Source: Flagellimonas sp. CMM7
Lineage (GTDB): Bacteria > Bacteroidota > Bacteroidia > Flavobacteriales > Flavobacteriaceae
Length of the DNA stretch: 64,000 bases
Assembly (NCBI RefSeq): GCF_021390195.1
Contig: NZ_CP090003.1
Coordinates: forward strand, 856,001-920,000
Direction: 5' to 3'
How positions within the stretch are numbered: position 1 is the stretch's first letter; each line of letters starts with the position of its first letter. The notes beneath the pieces are model-generated. The model saw only the letters and a program-made list of their open reading frames with translations. It did not search any database and was not told the DNA's origin. This document shows, one piece after another, positions 46,053-54,474 of the stretch. The translations under genes and the position numbers were made by a program.

Positions 46053-46292
46053 ATGATTCTCTTCTTCGGCACTAGGTCAGGCAAAAAAGAAACTAAAACA
46101 TTATCCAATGTTTCGTGTCCTTATTGTTCTCAAACAGGGACTTTAAAAGCTGTATTGCAATCTAATTATGTGCACCTCTTCTGGATTCCCATATTTAAAA
46201 TAGGAGTATCTAAATATGCAGAATGCTCTCATTGCAAACGGGTATATTATAAAGAAGAATTTACACCAGAAATGGAAAGAGAATTAAACTGA
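46053..46292 (+). CDS. small zinc-ribbon protein
   Basis: 79 residues with a four-cysteine zinc ribbon, C22-P-Y-C25 and C58-S-H-C61, separated by a hydrophobic stretch (VHLFWIPIFKIGVSKYAE). Matches the short zinc-ribbon proteins of Bacteroidota. No membrane helix is clear, though the central stretch is hydrophobic. Role unknown. Confidence 0.8.
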   Translation: MILFFGTRSGKKETKTLSNVSCPYCSQTGTLKAVLQSNYVHLFWIPIFKIGVSKYAECSHCKRVYYKEEFTPEMERELN

Positions 46293-46310
46293 TTGCAACT
46301 TTACTCAATT

Positions 46311-46366
46311 ATTAAAAAATACCTCTCCTTTTATTTGATATTATTCAAGATGGACAGAGAGGTATT
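46311..46366 (-). terminator. terminator of the sigma/outer-membrane protein operon
   Basis: Minus strand AATACCTCTC / GAGAGGTATT (10-bp stem, long 29-nt loop) then TTTTTTAAT. It lies 10 bp after the stop at 46377. Confidence 0.65.
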
Positions 46367-46376
46367 GTTGGCTAAT

Positions 46377-47447
46377 CTATAAATCGAATCGAAGGCCCAA
46401 AGAAATATTGTTCTGTTTTACCACCGCATCTTTAAAAATGGGGTTTAGATCATACTTCGCGTATAAAAGTATACCATCAAAACCTGCGTATGCGCTTAAA
46501 CCATAAATTAAGTCGCTAGTATTATAATCTCTTTTAAACTTATCTTTTACGCGCTCCCCGTTTCTGCTATACTTTAATTTTTGACGCGTACCAAGGTTAA
46601 ATCCACCATATCCTCCCAAACCTATCCTAAATTGATTTTGTATGGAATACCGAAAACTTTTTTCGGTTTTACGCAATCTTGAAGGTCCAAACTCAAAATG
46701 AACGGGAAACACAAGGTTGTCCATTCTTAGTTTAGATTTATCCAGCTCAAATTCAAATTCTTCTAAGACTGTTTGATTCCCATTTTGCACAAAAATCTGA
46801 TTATTGTCTGGCTTTAATCCATTAAACTGAAAAGAAAAACCATAATGAAAACGTATCCAATTAGATCTTTCAAAAATTCGTGTCCGCCATTGCCATCCCA
46901 TTTCAAAAAATCTGCTTCCACCAATCTTATATGGAGAATCATCTAAAGATTGCCCCTCAATTATCGCATTGTTCAACCCAATGGCAAAGACAAAATCTGA
47001 ATACGTACGTCTGTCATATTTAATCTCTTTTTTCCACTCACGTGATCGGAAAGAAAAGGCAGGTTTGCCGTCAATATCAATACCAAATCGGAAGCCTTCA
47101 TCTGTTATGGTATCCGATTCCATCAAAACCAAAGCATCTCCTTGATTTCTCTCTAACAATAATATTTGGTTTTCTACAATAGCAATCCTATTCTCAATGT
47201 TTTTAGCTCTTTTTTTAGCCGCTTCCGCTTTAAGTAATTGAGCTTCTTCAGCAGTTAGGTCACCTTTTGCGACACGTTTATTAATATCCTTAATCTGAAA
47301 TTTTAGTGCATCCTTTTCTTGTTGGGTTATTTTTTCTTTCTGGGTTTTTAGCACTTCTATTTTTTTCTCATACTCTTCTTGTCCAGCAACCTGATGCGAA
47401 AGGAATAGTAGAAAAAGTGATGCTAAATACAGTGTAATTGTTCTCAT
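46377..47447 (-). CDS. outer-membrane beta-barrel protein with N-terminal coiled coil
   Basis: 356 residues. Signal peptide ends at about residue 22 (HQVAGQ). Residues 24-100 are charged helical coiled coil (KKIEVLKTQKEKITQQEKDAL, EAAKKRAKNIENRI). From about 115 there are amphipathic strands with many aromatic residues (FRFGIDIDGKPAFSFRSREW, RFHYGFSFQFNGLKPDN) ending SLGLRFDL, the terminal strand of an outer-membrane barrel. Third gene after an ECF sigma factor and a membrane protein on the same strand; likely a target or effector of that module. Function unknown. Confidence 0.75.
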   Translation of the reverse strand: MRTITLYLASLFLLFLSHQVAGQEEYEKKIEVLKTQKEKITQQEKDALKFQIKDINKRVAKGDLTAEEAQLLKAEAAKKRAKNIENRIAIVENQILLLERNQGDALVLMESDTITDEGFRFGIDIDGKPAFSFRSREWKKEIKYDRRTYSDFVFAIGLNNAIIEGQSLDDSPYKIGGSRFFEMGWQWRTRIFERSNWIRFHYGFSFQFNGLKPDNNQIFVQNGNQTVLEEFEFELDKSKLRMDNLVFPVHFEFGPSRLRKTEKSFRYSIQNQFRIGLGGYGGFNLGTRQKLKYSRNGERVKDKFKRDYNTSDLIYGLSAYAGFDGILLYAKYDLNPIFKDAVVKQNNISLGLRFDL

Positions 47448-47479
47448 GATTTGTCTTGATTTATTGTCCCTTCTAACCT

Positions 47480-47507
47480 CCCTACCCGATTATTATCGGG
47501 ATAGGGA
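47480..47507 (-). promoter_or_regulatory. intercistronic hairpin
   Basis: CCCTACCCGAT / ATCGGG-A-TAGGG with a 4-nt loop and one bulge, between the membrane protein gene and the outer-membrane protein gene. No T run follows on the coding strand. Confidence 0.5.
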
Positions 47508-47539
47508 AACTAAAAAGGTCTTTTGATTGATGAATATTT

Positions 47540-48268
47540 TTAATTATTTCGGTCGGCCACAGCTGTTCGTAGTTTGGAGTAACCATCTTTGAGTGCATCA
47601 AAAATTTGATCTCTAAATGAATCATCCAATTCAATTTCAACTTCTGACAGCAATGCCATGGCATCCACAGAGCCGCTTTCTGTAAACAACTGTTCCGATA
47701 GAATTTGTCTTTGGGCAGTCCTTAAAAGTGAATCTATCTCAGCGTCACTCACTTCGGCATTTGTGTTTTCCAAAAACTCCACTTGGGCCACTACTTCGTT
47801 TACTTTTTGTGCAATTAAACTATTGGATTCTTTTAAAAAACTGTCCTGCAACGGCTCTTTTACAGTCTCTTGCGCTACTTTGGTTTGCCTGGGCAACACA
47901 TTAATATTGAACCCCTTAGACCTTTCTTCAGTATTGTTATTTGAATTCGTTTCCACAACAGTAGATTTAGTCGGTTCAACATTCTGAAAACTGACATTAT
48001 CCGTCTTAGCTTGTATCTGTTCTTCTTTTGTGTTACTCTCTTCTACAACTTGAATTGTATTTTCCTTGGGTTCTTCTGATTTAAAAAAGAATATTGAAAC
48101 AAAAAGAATACCTATGAAGCTTGCTGCTATAGCATACAAATACCATCCCTTTTGTTTTGGTTTTTCGTCTATATTTATTTTAGCTGAAACCTTATCCCAT
48201 GCCTGCACTGAAGGTGTTAGTTTTCGCTCCTCCAATCTTTCTTTTATATGTTTCTCCAATTTCTCCAT
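47540..48268 (-). CDS. single-pass membrane protein, putative anti-sigma partner
   Basis: 242 residues. A cytoplasmic helical N-terminus (MEKLEKHIKERLEERKLTPS) precedes a single membrane helix (about 43-61), followed by an Asn/Thr/Glu-rich periplasmic part without known fold. It starts 10 bp after the ECF sigma gene, the usual place for an anti-sigma factor, but it lacks the zinc-binding HxxxCxxC motif of ZAS proteins. Anti-sigma function is inferred from position and topology. Confidence 0.65.
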   Translation of the reverse strand: MEKLEKHIKERLEERKLTPSVQAWDKVSAKINIDEKPKQKGWYLYAIAASFIGILFVSIFFFKSEEPKENTIQVVEESNTKEEQIQAKTDNVSFQNVEPTKSTVVETNSNNNTEERSKGFNINVLPRQTKVAQETVKEPLQDSFLKESNSLIAQKVNEVVAQVEFLENTNAEVSDAEIDSLLRTAQRQILSEQLFTESGSVDAMALLSEVEIELDDSFRDQIFDALKDGYSKLRTAVADRNN

Positions 48269-48278
48269 TATAATTTCT

Positions 48279-48848
48279 TTAATCCCCAGATTTAATTCTA
48301 GGCGACATTCCTTTTAGGGTCAAATTCTCTTGAAGCATTTTTCTTGCTTTGAACAACTGAGATTTTGAGGTTCCTTCAGAAATTTTCAACATTTTAGCAA
48401 TCTCTTGGTGTTTATAGCCTTCTATCGCGTACAATAAAAAAACCATTTTATATCCTTCAGGCAGTTTATCTATTAATTGTTGTACATATTCCACATCCAG
48501 TAATGAGCTGCTCCCTTCTATTTCCTTGGGTTGAGATTCGCATACCTCATCATCATAGACCACAAATTGTCTTTTCCGCAAATAAGAAATGCTTTCCCGA
48601 ACCATGATTTTTCTAATCCAACCTTCAAAACTTCCTTTATGTTGAAATGACCTCAAATTCTGAAAGACCTTCACAAACCCATTTATCATTACATCTTCTG
48701 CAAACTGAAGATCTTTGATATACTGTCTGCAAACCCCTAACATTTTGGGTGAAAATTTTTCATACAACAGTTTTTGTATCTGCTGATCTCCGGCAATAGC
48801 TTTTTTAATCAAAAGCTTTTCATTTGTATGCAAAGAAATAATCTTCAA
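48279..48848 (-). CDS. ECF-type RNA polymerase sigma factor
   Basis: 189 residues with region 2 (AEDVMINGFVKVFQNLRSF, then FEGWIRKIMVRESISYLRKR) and region 4 (LPEGYKMVFLLYAIEGYKHQEIAKMLKISEGTSKSQLFKAR). Starts of this operon: sigma, membrane protein, barrel protein. The frame opens at TTG 48848; another TTG lies five codons in and no in-frame ATG precedes region 2, so the exact start is uncertain. Confidence 0.88.
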   Translation of the reverse strand: MKIISLHTNEKLLIKKAIAGDQQIQKLLYEKFSPKMLGVCRQYIKDLQFAEDVMINGFVKVFQNLRSFQHKGSFEGWIRKIMVRESISYLRKRQFVVYDDEVCESQPKEIEGSSSLLDVEYVQQLIDKLPEGYKMVFLLYAIEGYKHQEIAKMLKISEGTSKSQLFKARKMLQENLTLKGMSPRIKSGD

Positions 48849-48983
48849 AAGTGGTTCTCGGTTTGTATTCTATAAAGATAGACGTGACAAAATCTAAAAA
48901 GGTTGTCCAAGTCAGTATTTTTTTTGCAAATGCCTATAGTCCTTGTTTAAGAAAGTACTCAAAGAAAAGCAAATATGGGAATA

Positions 48984-49961
48984 TTACTTTTTACGCTCTA
49001 CCACATAGTTGACCATAAGTGTGAGTGCACTTTTATAGTCGGAATCTGGGTAATTTTCCAATAGCGCAAGGGCCTCATCTTTAAAGGAAATCATTTTAGT
49101 AACGGCATAGTCCAATCCGCCTTTCTCTTTTACGTAAGCGATGACCTCTTTGACTCGCTTTTTATCTTTATTATGATTTTTGATGGAGTTGATCAGCCAG
49201 CGTTTTTTTTCTTTGTCACTTTCATTTAGCGCATAGATCAATGGAAGTGTCATTTTTTGTTCCTTGATATCTATTCCGGTTGGTTTCCCTATCTTCTCGG
49301 CACCATAATCAAAAAGGTCATCTTTAATTTGAAAGGCCATTCCGCAAAGTTCTCCAAATTTTCTGAAAATTTCCACATGCTCAGAATCTGGTTTAACAGA
49401 ACAGGCACCCATACTGCAACAGGCCGCTATTAGAGTAGCTGTTTTTTGGCGGATAATATCATAATACACCTCTTCCGTAATATCTAAAAGACGTGCTTTT
49501 TCAATTTGCAACAACTCCCCTTCACTCATGTCTTTCACTGCATTGGAAATGATATGCAAAAGATCATAATCTTTATTTTCCAGGGCTACCAAAACACCTT
49601 TTGAAAAAAGAAAGTCGCCCACTAAAACCGCAATTTTATTTTTCCATAGTGCATTGATGGAAAAAAAACCTCTTCTTTTATGACTGTCATCCACCACATC
49701 ATCATGCACAAGACTTGCCGTATGTATCAATTCAATAATCGATGCGCCACAAAAAGTACGATCGTTCACCGCTCCTTCATTTATCAGCTTAGCAGTAAGA
49801 AACACAAACATAGGGCGCATTTGCTTCCCTTTTCTGTTTACAATGTAGTATGTAATTCTATTGAACAATGCCACTTTGGAAGACATGGACTTTAGGAACT
49901 TTTCTTCAAAAAGTTCCATTTCATGTTCAATGGGCTCTCGTATTTGCGAAACTACCTTCAA
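48984..49961 (-). CDS. trans-polyprenyl diphosphate synthase (octaprenyl type)
   Basis: Makes the isoprenoid side chain, probably of menaquinone. 325 residues with both Asp-rich motifs: VHDDVVDDSHKRRG (first) and FQIKDDLFDY (second), plus GKQMRPMFVFLTA. Small residues before the first motif fit a long-chain product. Starts with TTG at 49961; the next Met is 14 residues in. Close to rlmN but separated from it by a small plus-strand lipoprotein gene. Confidence 0.88.
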   Translation of the reverse strand: MKVVSQIREPIEHEMELFEEKFLKSMSSKVALFNRITYYIVNRKGKQMRPMFVFLTAKLINEGAVNDRTFCGASIIELIHTASLVHDDVVDDSHKRRGFFSINALWKNKIAVLVGDFLFSKGVLVALENKDYDLLHIISNAVKDMSEGELLQIEKARLLDITEEVYYDIIRQKTATLIAACCSMGACSVKPDSEHVEIFRKFGELCGMAFQIKDDLFDYGAEKIGKPTGIDIKEQKMTLPLIYALNESDKEKKRWLINSIKNHNKDKKRVKEVIAYVKEKGGLDYAVTKMISFKDEALALLENYPDSDYKSALTLMVNYVVERKK

Positions 49962-50158
49962 TGGAATTTAGCCTTAAATCAATTTGGTTTTCAATGTCTA
50001 AAAGTAGGGAAAATGCCAGAGTTCACCCTTGGAAGTTTCAAGTTTTAAGATAGTAGTACAAAACCATCGATAATCTGCAATATAGAGCTACTGCTTCAAC
50101 GGTTATTGCATAACGCAACTTTGGCTTAAGTTTTACATCTTTGAATTAAAGAAAGAAG

Positions 50159-50569
50159 ATGAAATCTAAATTTAAATCAATCTTATTTGTTGGGTCTTTC
50201 ATATGTATTTTAAGCTGTGGAAACAGTGATGATAATTTTTTAACAACATTAGAAGGAGACTATGAAGGAACATTTACCGTAGAATATGAAAACGACCAAA
50301 CGTTCTCAAATCCGGTAGAAGTTTCTTTTAGTGGAGGAGAATTTTCAAGTTCAACAGGAGCCAACAGATTTCCAGCTGGCGGAAACGGTACTTATGAGGT
50401 GCAAAATAATACTATTCAATTTACAGATAAAAATATATGGACTGCCGATTTTGATTGGAACTTAATCCTAAACGGCACATACAACTATACCGTAAATGAG
50501 AATACATTGACCTTATCTGTCAATAAAAACAATGTTGGGGTTTATAAATATGTATTGGAAAAGAAATAA
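50159..50569 (+). CDS. small lipoprotein of unknown function
   Basis: 136 residues with a lipoprotein signal ending in ILSC (about residue 20) and GNSDDN, a typical surface-export-like acidic tail after the Cys. The rest is beta-rich (LEGDYEGTFTVEYENDQTF, NLILNGTYNYTVNENTLTLSV), resembling lipocalin-like or META-type domains. No catalytic motif. Confidence 0.75.
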   Translation: MKSKFKSILFVGSFICILSCGNSDDNFLTTLEGDYEGTFTVEYENDQTFSNPVEVSFSGGEFSSSTGANRFPAGGNGTYEVQNNTIQFTDKNIWTADFDWNLILNGTYNYTVNENTLTLSVNKNNVGVYKYVLEKK

Positions 50570-50601
50570 GGCCATTACCAACAAATGATCTATTCTTTAA
50601 G

Positions 50602-51642
50602 CTAACCCTTATTGGCAAGTTGCCCACAGGCAGCATCAATATCCTTACCACGAGACCTTCTCACGGTTACCGTAATCCCGTTTTTCTCTAAAGTATTCTG
50701 GTACATTTCTACCGCAGCTTTAGAAGCCTGTTGAAATTCTCCATCATCAATAGGGTTATACTCTATTAAATTAACTTTTGACGGGGCAAATTTGCAAAAC
50801 TTGACCAGAGCATTAGCCGCCTCTAATGTATCGTTAATTCCTTCCCAGACCACATATTCATATGTTATCCTGTTTTTGGTTTTGCCATACCAGTATTGTA
50901 AAGCTTCTCGTAAATCTTTTAACGGAAAGGTGGCATTAAAAGGCATTATGGATGTTCGCACCTCATCTATTGCTGAATGTAAAGAAACCGCCAAGCCGAA
51001 TTTTACTTCCTCATCCGCCATCTTTTTAATGATTTTGGGAACTCCAGATGTGGAAACTACAATCCGCTTAGGTGACATTCCCAGCCCTTCAGGTGATGTT
51101 ATTTTTTCTATCGCTTTAAGTACGTTATTGTAGTTCATCAGAGGTTCTCCCATACCCATGAATACAATGTTGCTCAATGGCCGATTAAAATACAATCGAC
51201 TTTCATTGTCAATGGCTACAACTTGATCATAAATCTCATCAGGATTCAGGTTTCGCATTCTCTTTAAACGTGAAGTGGCACAAAACCGGCAATCCAAACT
51301 ACATCCAACCTGACTAGAGACACAGGCAGTGGTTCTCGTTGCTGTCGGAATCAAAACAGATTCAACAACCAAATCATCATGAAGTCTTACCGCATTTTTA
51401 ATGGTGCCATCATTACTACGCTGCATTTGATCTACCTTAATGTGGTTAATGACAAAGTTAGCTTCCAACATATTTCTGGTTTCCTTGGATATATTGGTCA
51501 TCGCTTCGAAAGAGTGCGCCGATTTTTGCCATAGCCATTCATAAACCTGATTGCCACGAAAAGCCTTATCTCCTTCTTTTACGAAAAAATCCCGTAACTG
51601 TTCTTTGGTTAATGCCCTTATGTCCTTCTTTTTAATCTCCAC
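50602..51642 (-). CDS. rlmN: 23S rRNA/tRNA adenine C2 methyltransferase
   Basis: Radical SAM methyltransferase of 346 residues. Cluster cysteines are Cys114, Cys118 and Cys121 (CSLDCRFC). Further family marks are FMGMGEPLMN, VVSTSGVP and VRRSRGKDIDAACGQL with the C-terminal resolving Cys. Start codon is GTG at 51642. Terminator of queA lies in the 81-bp gap upstream. Confidence 0.95.
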   Translation of the reverse strand: MEIKKKDIRALTKEQLRDFFVKEGDKAFRGNQVYEWLWQKSAHSFEAMTNISKETRNMLEANFVINHIKVDQMQRSNDGTIKNAVRLHDDLVVESVLIPTATRTTACVSSQVGCSLDCRFCATSRLKRMRNLNPDEIYDQVVAIDNESRLYFNRPLSNIVFMGMGEPLMNYNNVLKAIEKITSPEGLGMSPKRIVVSTSGVPKIIKKMADEEVKFGLAVSLHSAIDEVRTSIMPFNATFPLKDLREALQYWYGKTKNRITYEYVVWEGINDTLEAANALVKFCKFAPSKVNLIEYNPIDDGEFQQASKAAVEMYQNTLEKNGITVTVRRSRGKDIDAACGQLANKG

Positions 51643-51660
51643 TTGTTAAAGATAGTCAAG

Positions 51661-51697
51661 AAAAAATCCCGCTGATTTATTTACTAATCAAGCGGGA
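51661..51697 (-). terminator. terminator after queA
   Basis: Minus strand stem TCCCGCTTGATT / AATCAGCGGGA with one bulge, followed by six T. Confidence 0.8.
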
Positions 51698-51723
51698 CTT
51701 ATCTTGTTTCAAACTTTTATGTT

Positions 51724-52773
51724 TTAGATGACCAACATTGCATCTCCGTAGGAATAAAAACGATATCCTTCTAAGATTGCTTGTTTATAGGCCTTTTTCA
51801 TGAGATCATGTCCAATAAATGCAGAAACCATCATCAAAAGCGTGGATTTTGGCAAATGGAAATTAGTAATCATACAGTTTGCAATACTAAAATCATATGG
51901 AGGAAATATAAATTTATTAGTCCACCCTTCAAAAGTATTCAACGTATGTCCTGATGAAACTGCACTTTCCAAGCCTCTCATTACTGTGGTACCTACTGCA
52001 CAAATGCGTTGTTTATTTTCCTTTGCGTTATTTATGATCTCTGTTGCTTTTTCATCAATAACCAATTCTTCGCTATCCATTTTATGTTTGGATAAATCCT
52101 CTACTTCAACAGGGTTAAATGTACCTAAACCAACATGCAAGGTCACTTCAGCAAAATTAATACCCTTAATTTCCAACCTTTTTAGCAAATGCTTGGAAAA
52201 ATGCAAACCAGCTGTAGGTGCCGCTACTGCGCCTTCATGTTTTGCGTAAATAGTCTGATACCTTTCTTCATCTTCTGGCTCAACACCACGCTTTATATAT
52301 TTTGGCAAAGGAGTTTCACCCAGCTCGCGTAATTTTCTTCTAAAGTCAGTATAGGAACCATCATAAAGAAAACGCAAGGTTCTTCCTCTAGAAGTGGTAT
52401 TATCAATTACCTCAGCCACCAAACTTTCATCATCTCCGAAGTATAATTTGTTTCCTATTCTTATTTTTCTTGCTGGATCGACCAAAACATCCCAAAGGCG
52501 TTGTTCTTGATTTAATTCACGAAGTAAAAAAACTTCAATCCGAGCACCAGTCTTTTCCTTATTTCCATAAAGTCTTGCCGGAAATACCTTTGTATTGTTC
52601 AAGGCCATTACATCCCCTTCATCAAAATAATCAATAAGGTCTTTGAACATTTTGTGTTCAATTTTTCCAGTTTCTCTATGGATTACCATAAGTTTGGATT
52701 CGTCCCTATTTTCTGCAGGGTATTCTGCCAATAGTTCTTTAGGTAATTCAAAGTTGAAGTTTGATAATTTCAT
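51724..52773 (-). CDS. queA: S-adenosylmethionine:tRNA ribosyltransferase-isomerase
   Basis: Queuosine pathway enzyme that transfers the ribosyl part of SAM to preQ1 on tRNA. 349 residues with [23 protein letters not shown] at the start, [21 protein letters not shown] core ([17 protein letters not shown]), [18 protein letters not shown] and the end YGDAMLV. Complete and of normal length. Confidence 0.95.
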   Translation of the reverse strand: MKLSNFNFELPKELLAEYPAENRDESKLMVIHRETGKIEHKMFKDLIDYFDEGDVMALNNTKVFPARLYGNKEKTGARIEVFLLRELNQEQRLWDVLVDPARKIRIGNKLYFGDDESLVAEVIDNTTSRGRTLRFLYDGSYTDFRRKLRELGETPLPKYIKRGVEPEDEERYQTIYAKHEGAVAAPTAGLHFSKHLLKRLEIKGINFAEVTLHVGLGTFNPVEVEDLSKHKMDSEELVIDEKATEIINNAKENKQRICAVGTTVMRGLESAVSSGHTLNTFEGWTNKFIFPPYDFSIANCMITNFHLPKSTLLMMVSAFIGHDLMKKAYKQAILEGYRFYSYGDAMLVI

Positions 52774-52860
52774 GTAGACTTGTTTTGGATATTTTTTAAA
52801 GATGGCAAATATACAATCTCGACATAGGGGATGTCAAGTAATTTGGTGATTAAATGCGAA

Positions 52861-54090
52861 TTACATTTCAATGATATCAAATCCAAGTGTTCCCAAGTCT
52901 TTCCAGAAATCTGGATAAGATTTTGAAACCACACCCGCATCATTTATGATCAGTGAGGTTTTTAGGGCCAAAGGACCAAACGCCATGGCCATTCTATGAT
53001 CGTTGTAGGTATCAATGGAAACTCCTGACTTCATTTGTTCTGAAGCATGTAACGTCAGGCTTTCCGCATCAATATCAACTTGAGCTCCCAATTTTTCCAA
53101 TTCTGTCTTCATTGCAGCCAATCTGTCCGTTTCCTTAATAGGCAACGTATGCAAACCGGAAAGGTGGCATCCTATATTAAGGCCCAAACAGGTAACCGAA
53201 ATGGTTTGTGCAATATCTGGAGCATTGGACAAGTCATAGGTGACAGTTGCCGGTTTACTATTGGTGGCCTTTGTAATCGTTATCTGATTTTCTGAAAAAG
53301 AGGTTTCTACTCCAAAATCTTTATAGATGTCTGAGAGAACACTATCCCCTTGTAAAGAATTCTTCTTATAAGAAGACAATTGAATTTTAGTTCCCACATT
53401 GGACAAGGCAACAATACTATAGAAATAGCTTGCAGAACTCCAATCCGATTCTACTATTAAAGTTGTATCCTTAACTTCATTTTTTGGCTTAATTCTTATT
53501 AAGTTCCCTTCAAATTGTGTAATTACCCCAATCTGTTCAAGAAGCGCCAAGGTCATTTTAATGTATGGAACTGAGGTGATTTTTCCAACAAGCTCCAATT
53601 CCAGTCCATTTTCAAGGCTTGGTGCTATTAGCAATAAAGCTGATATATATTGACTACTTATATTAGCCGGCAAAGAGACTTTGCTTGTGCTAAGTTTTTT
53701 TCCAGTTATTTTTATTGGTGGATAGCCCTCATTATTGACATATTTAATTTCTGCTCCCAAATCTGTAAGCGCTTCAACCAACACTTTAATAGGTCGTTCT
53801 TTCATACGTTTGGAGCCAGTTAAAATGACTTCTTTTCCTTGTTGTGAAGCAAAATATGCGGTTAAGAATCGCATGGCGGTCCCGGCATGGTGTATATCAA
53901 CTTCTCCTGTCGATTTTTTCAACCCTTTTTGCATCACTTCCCCATCATCTGAATTGGACAGATTTTCAATGGCAATATTTGGAAAAAGAGCCTGAAGCAG
54001 CAGTGATCTATTGGTCTCGCTTTTAGAGCCAGTAATTTTTATGGACTTATTTATTACTTTGTCCTGAAGGTAGGAAAGTTGGAGTTTCAA
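52861..54090 (-). CDS. aroA: 3-phosphoshikimate 1-carboxyvinyltransferase (EPSP synthase)
   Basis: Shikimate pathway step joining PEP to shikimate 3-phosphate. 409 residues with substrate motifs ITGSKSETNRSLLLQAL (start), HAGTAMRFLTAYFA and the C-terminal DRLAAMKTELEKLGA and YNDHRMAMAFGPLAL. The first motif reads SKSETNR rather than the common SKSxSNR. Start is TTG at 54090. A terminator lies just upstream. Confidence 0.93.
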   Translation of the reverse strand: MKLQLSYLQDKVINKSIKITGSKSETNRSLLLQALFPNIAIENLSNSDDGEVMQKGLKKSTGEVDIHHAGTAMRFLTAYFASQQGKEVILTGSKRMKERPIKVLVEALTDLGAEIKYVNNEGYPPIKITGKKLSTSKVSLPANISSQYISALLLIAPSLENGLELELVGKITSVPYIKMTLALLEQIGVITQFEGNLIRIKPKNEVKDTTLIVESDWSSASYFYSIVALSNVGTKIQLSSYKKNSLQGDSVLSDIYKDFGVETSFSENQITITKATNSKPATVTYDLSNAPDIAQTISVTCLGLNIGCHLSGLHTLPIKETDRLAAMKTELEKLGAQVDIDAESLTLHASEQMKSGVSIDTYNDHRMAMAFGPLALKTSLIINDAGVVSKSYPDFWKDLGTLGFDIIEM

Positions 54091-54125
54091 ACGTTAAATT
54101 GTTTATTGGTTACACTTGAAAAAAT

Positions 54126-54156
54126 AAAAGCTCAAATATAGTTTATTTGAGCTTTT
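54126..54156 (-). terminator. terminator overlapping the MazG-like gene stop
   Basis: Perfect 13-bp stem AAAAGCTCAAATA / TATTTGAGCTTTT, 5-nt loop, T-rich on both sides. Its upstream arm is the last four codons and stop of the MazG-like gene. Confidence 0.82.
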
Positions 54157-54469
54157 CGTTATTCTGATGACGGTCATGGTCCCGTTTCGCTTTTAAATCC
54201 AGTTTCTTATCAAAAGCTTCTTGTAAATCTATGCCCGTTTGGTTTGCTAAACAGAGTACCACAAAGAGTACATCTGCCAGTTCTTCTCCCAAATCTTTAT
54301 TCTTGTCCGATTCTTTTTCGCTTTGTTCTCCATAGCGTCTCGCAATGATTCTGGCAACCTCACCAACCTCCTCTGTAAGTTGAGCCATGTTCGTCAATTC
54401 ATTAAAGTAACGAACTCCATGGTTTTTTATCCATTCATCAACTGCTTGTTGGGCGTTTTGGACATCCAT
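54143..54469 (-). CDS. MazG-like nucleotide pyrophosphohydrolase
   Basis: 108 residues, all-helical. Metal motif E-E-x-x-E in LTEEVGEVARIIARR, paired with EELADVLFVVLCLANQTG, is that of the MazG/dUTPase superfamily. Probably hydrolyses non-canonical nucleoside triphosphates. 6 bp downstream of a DUF3857 protein gene. Confidence 0.88.
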   Translation of the reverse strand: MDVQNAQQAVDEWIKNHGVRYFNELTNMAQLTEEVGEVARIIARRYGEQSEKESDKNKDLGEELADVLFVVLCLANQTGIDLQEAFDKKLDLKAKRDHDRHQNNEKLK

Positions 54470-54474
54470 ATAAT

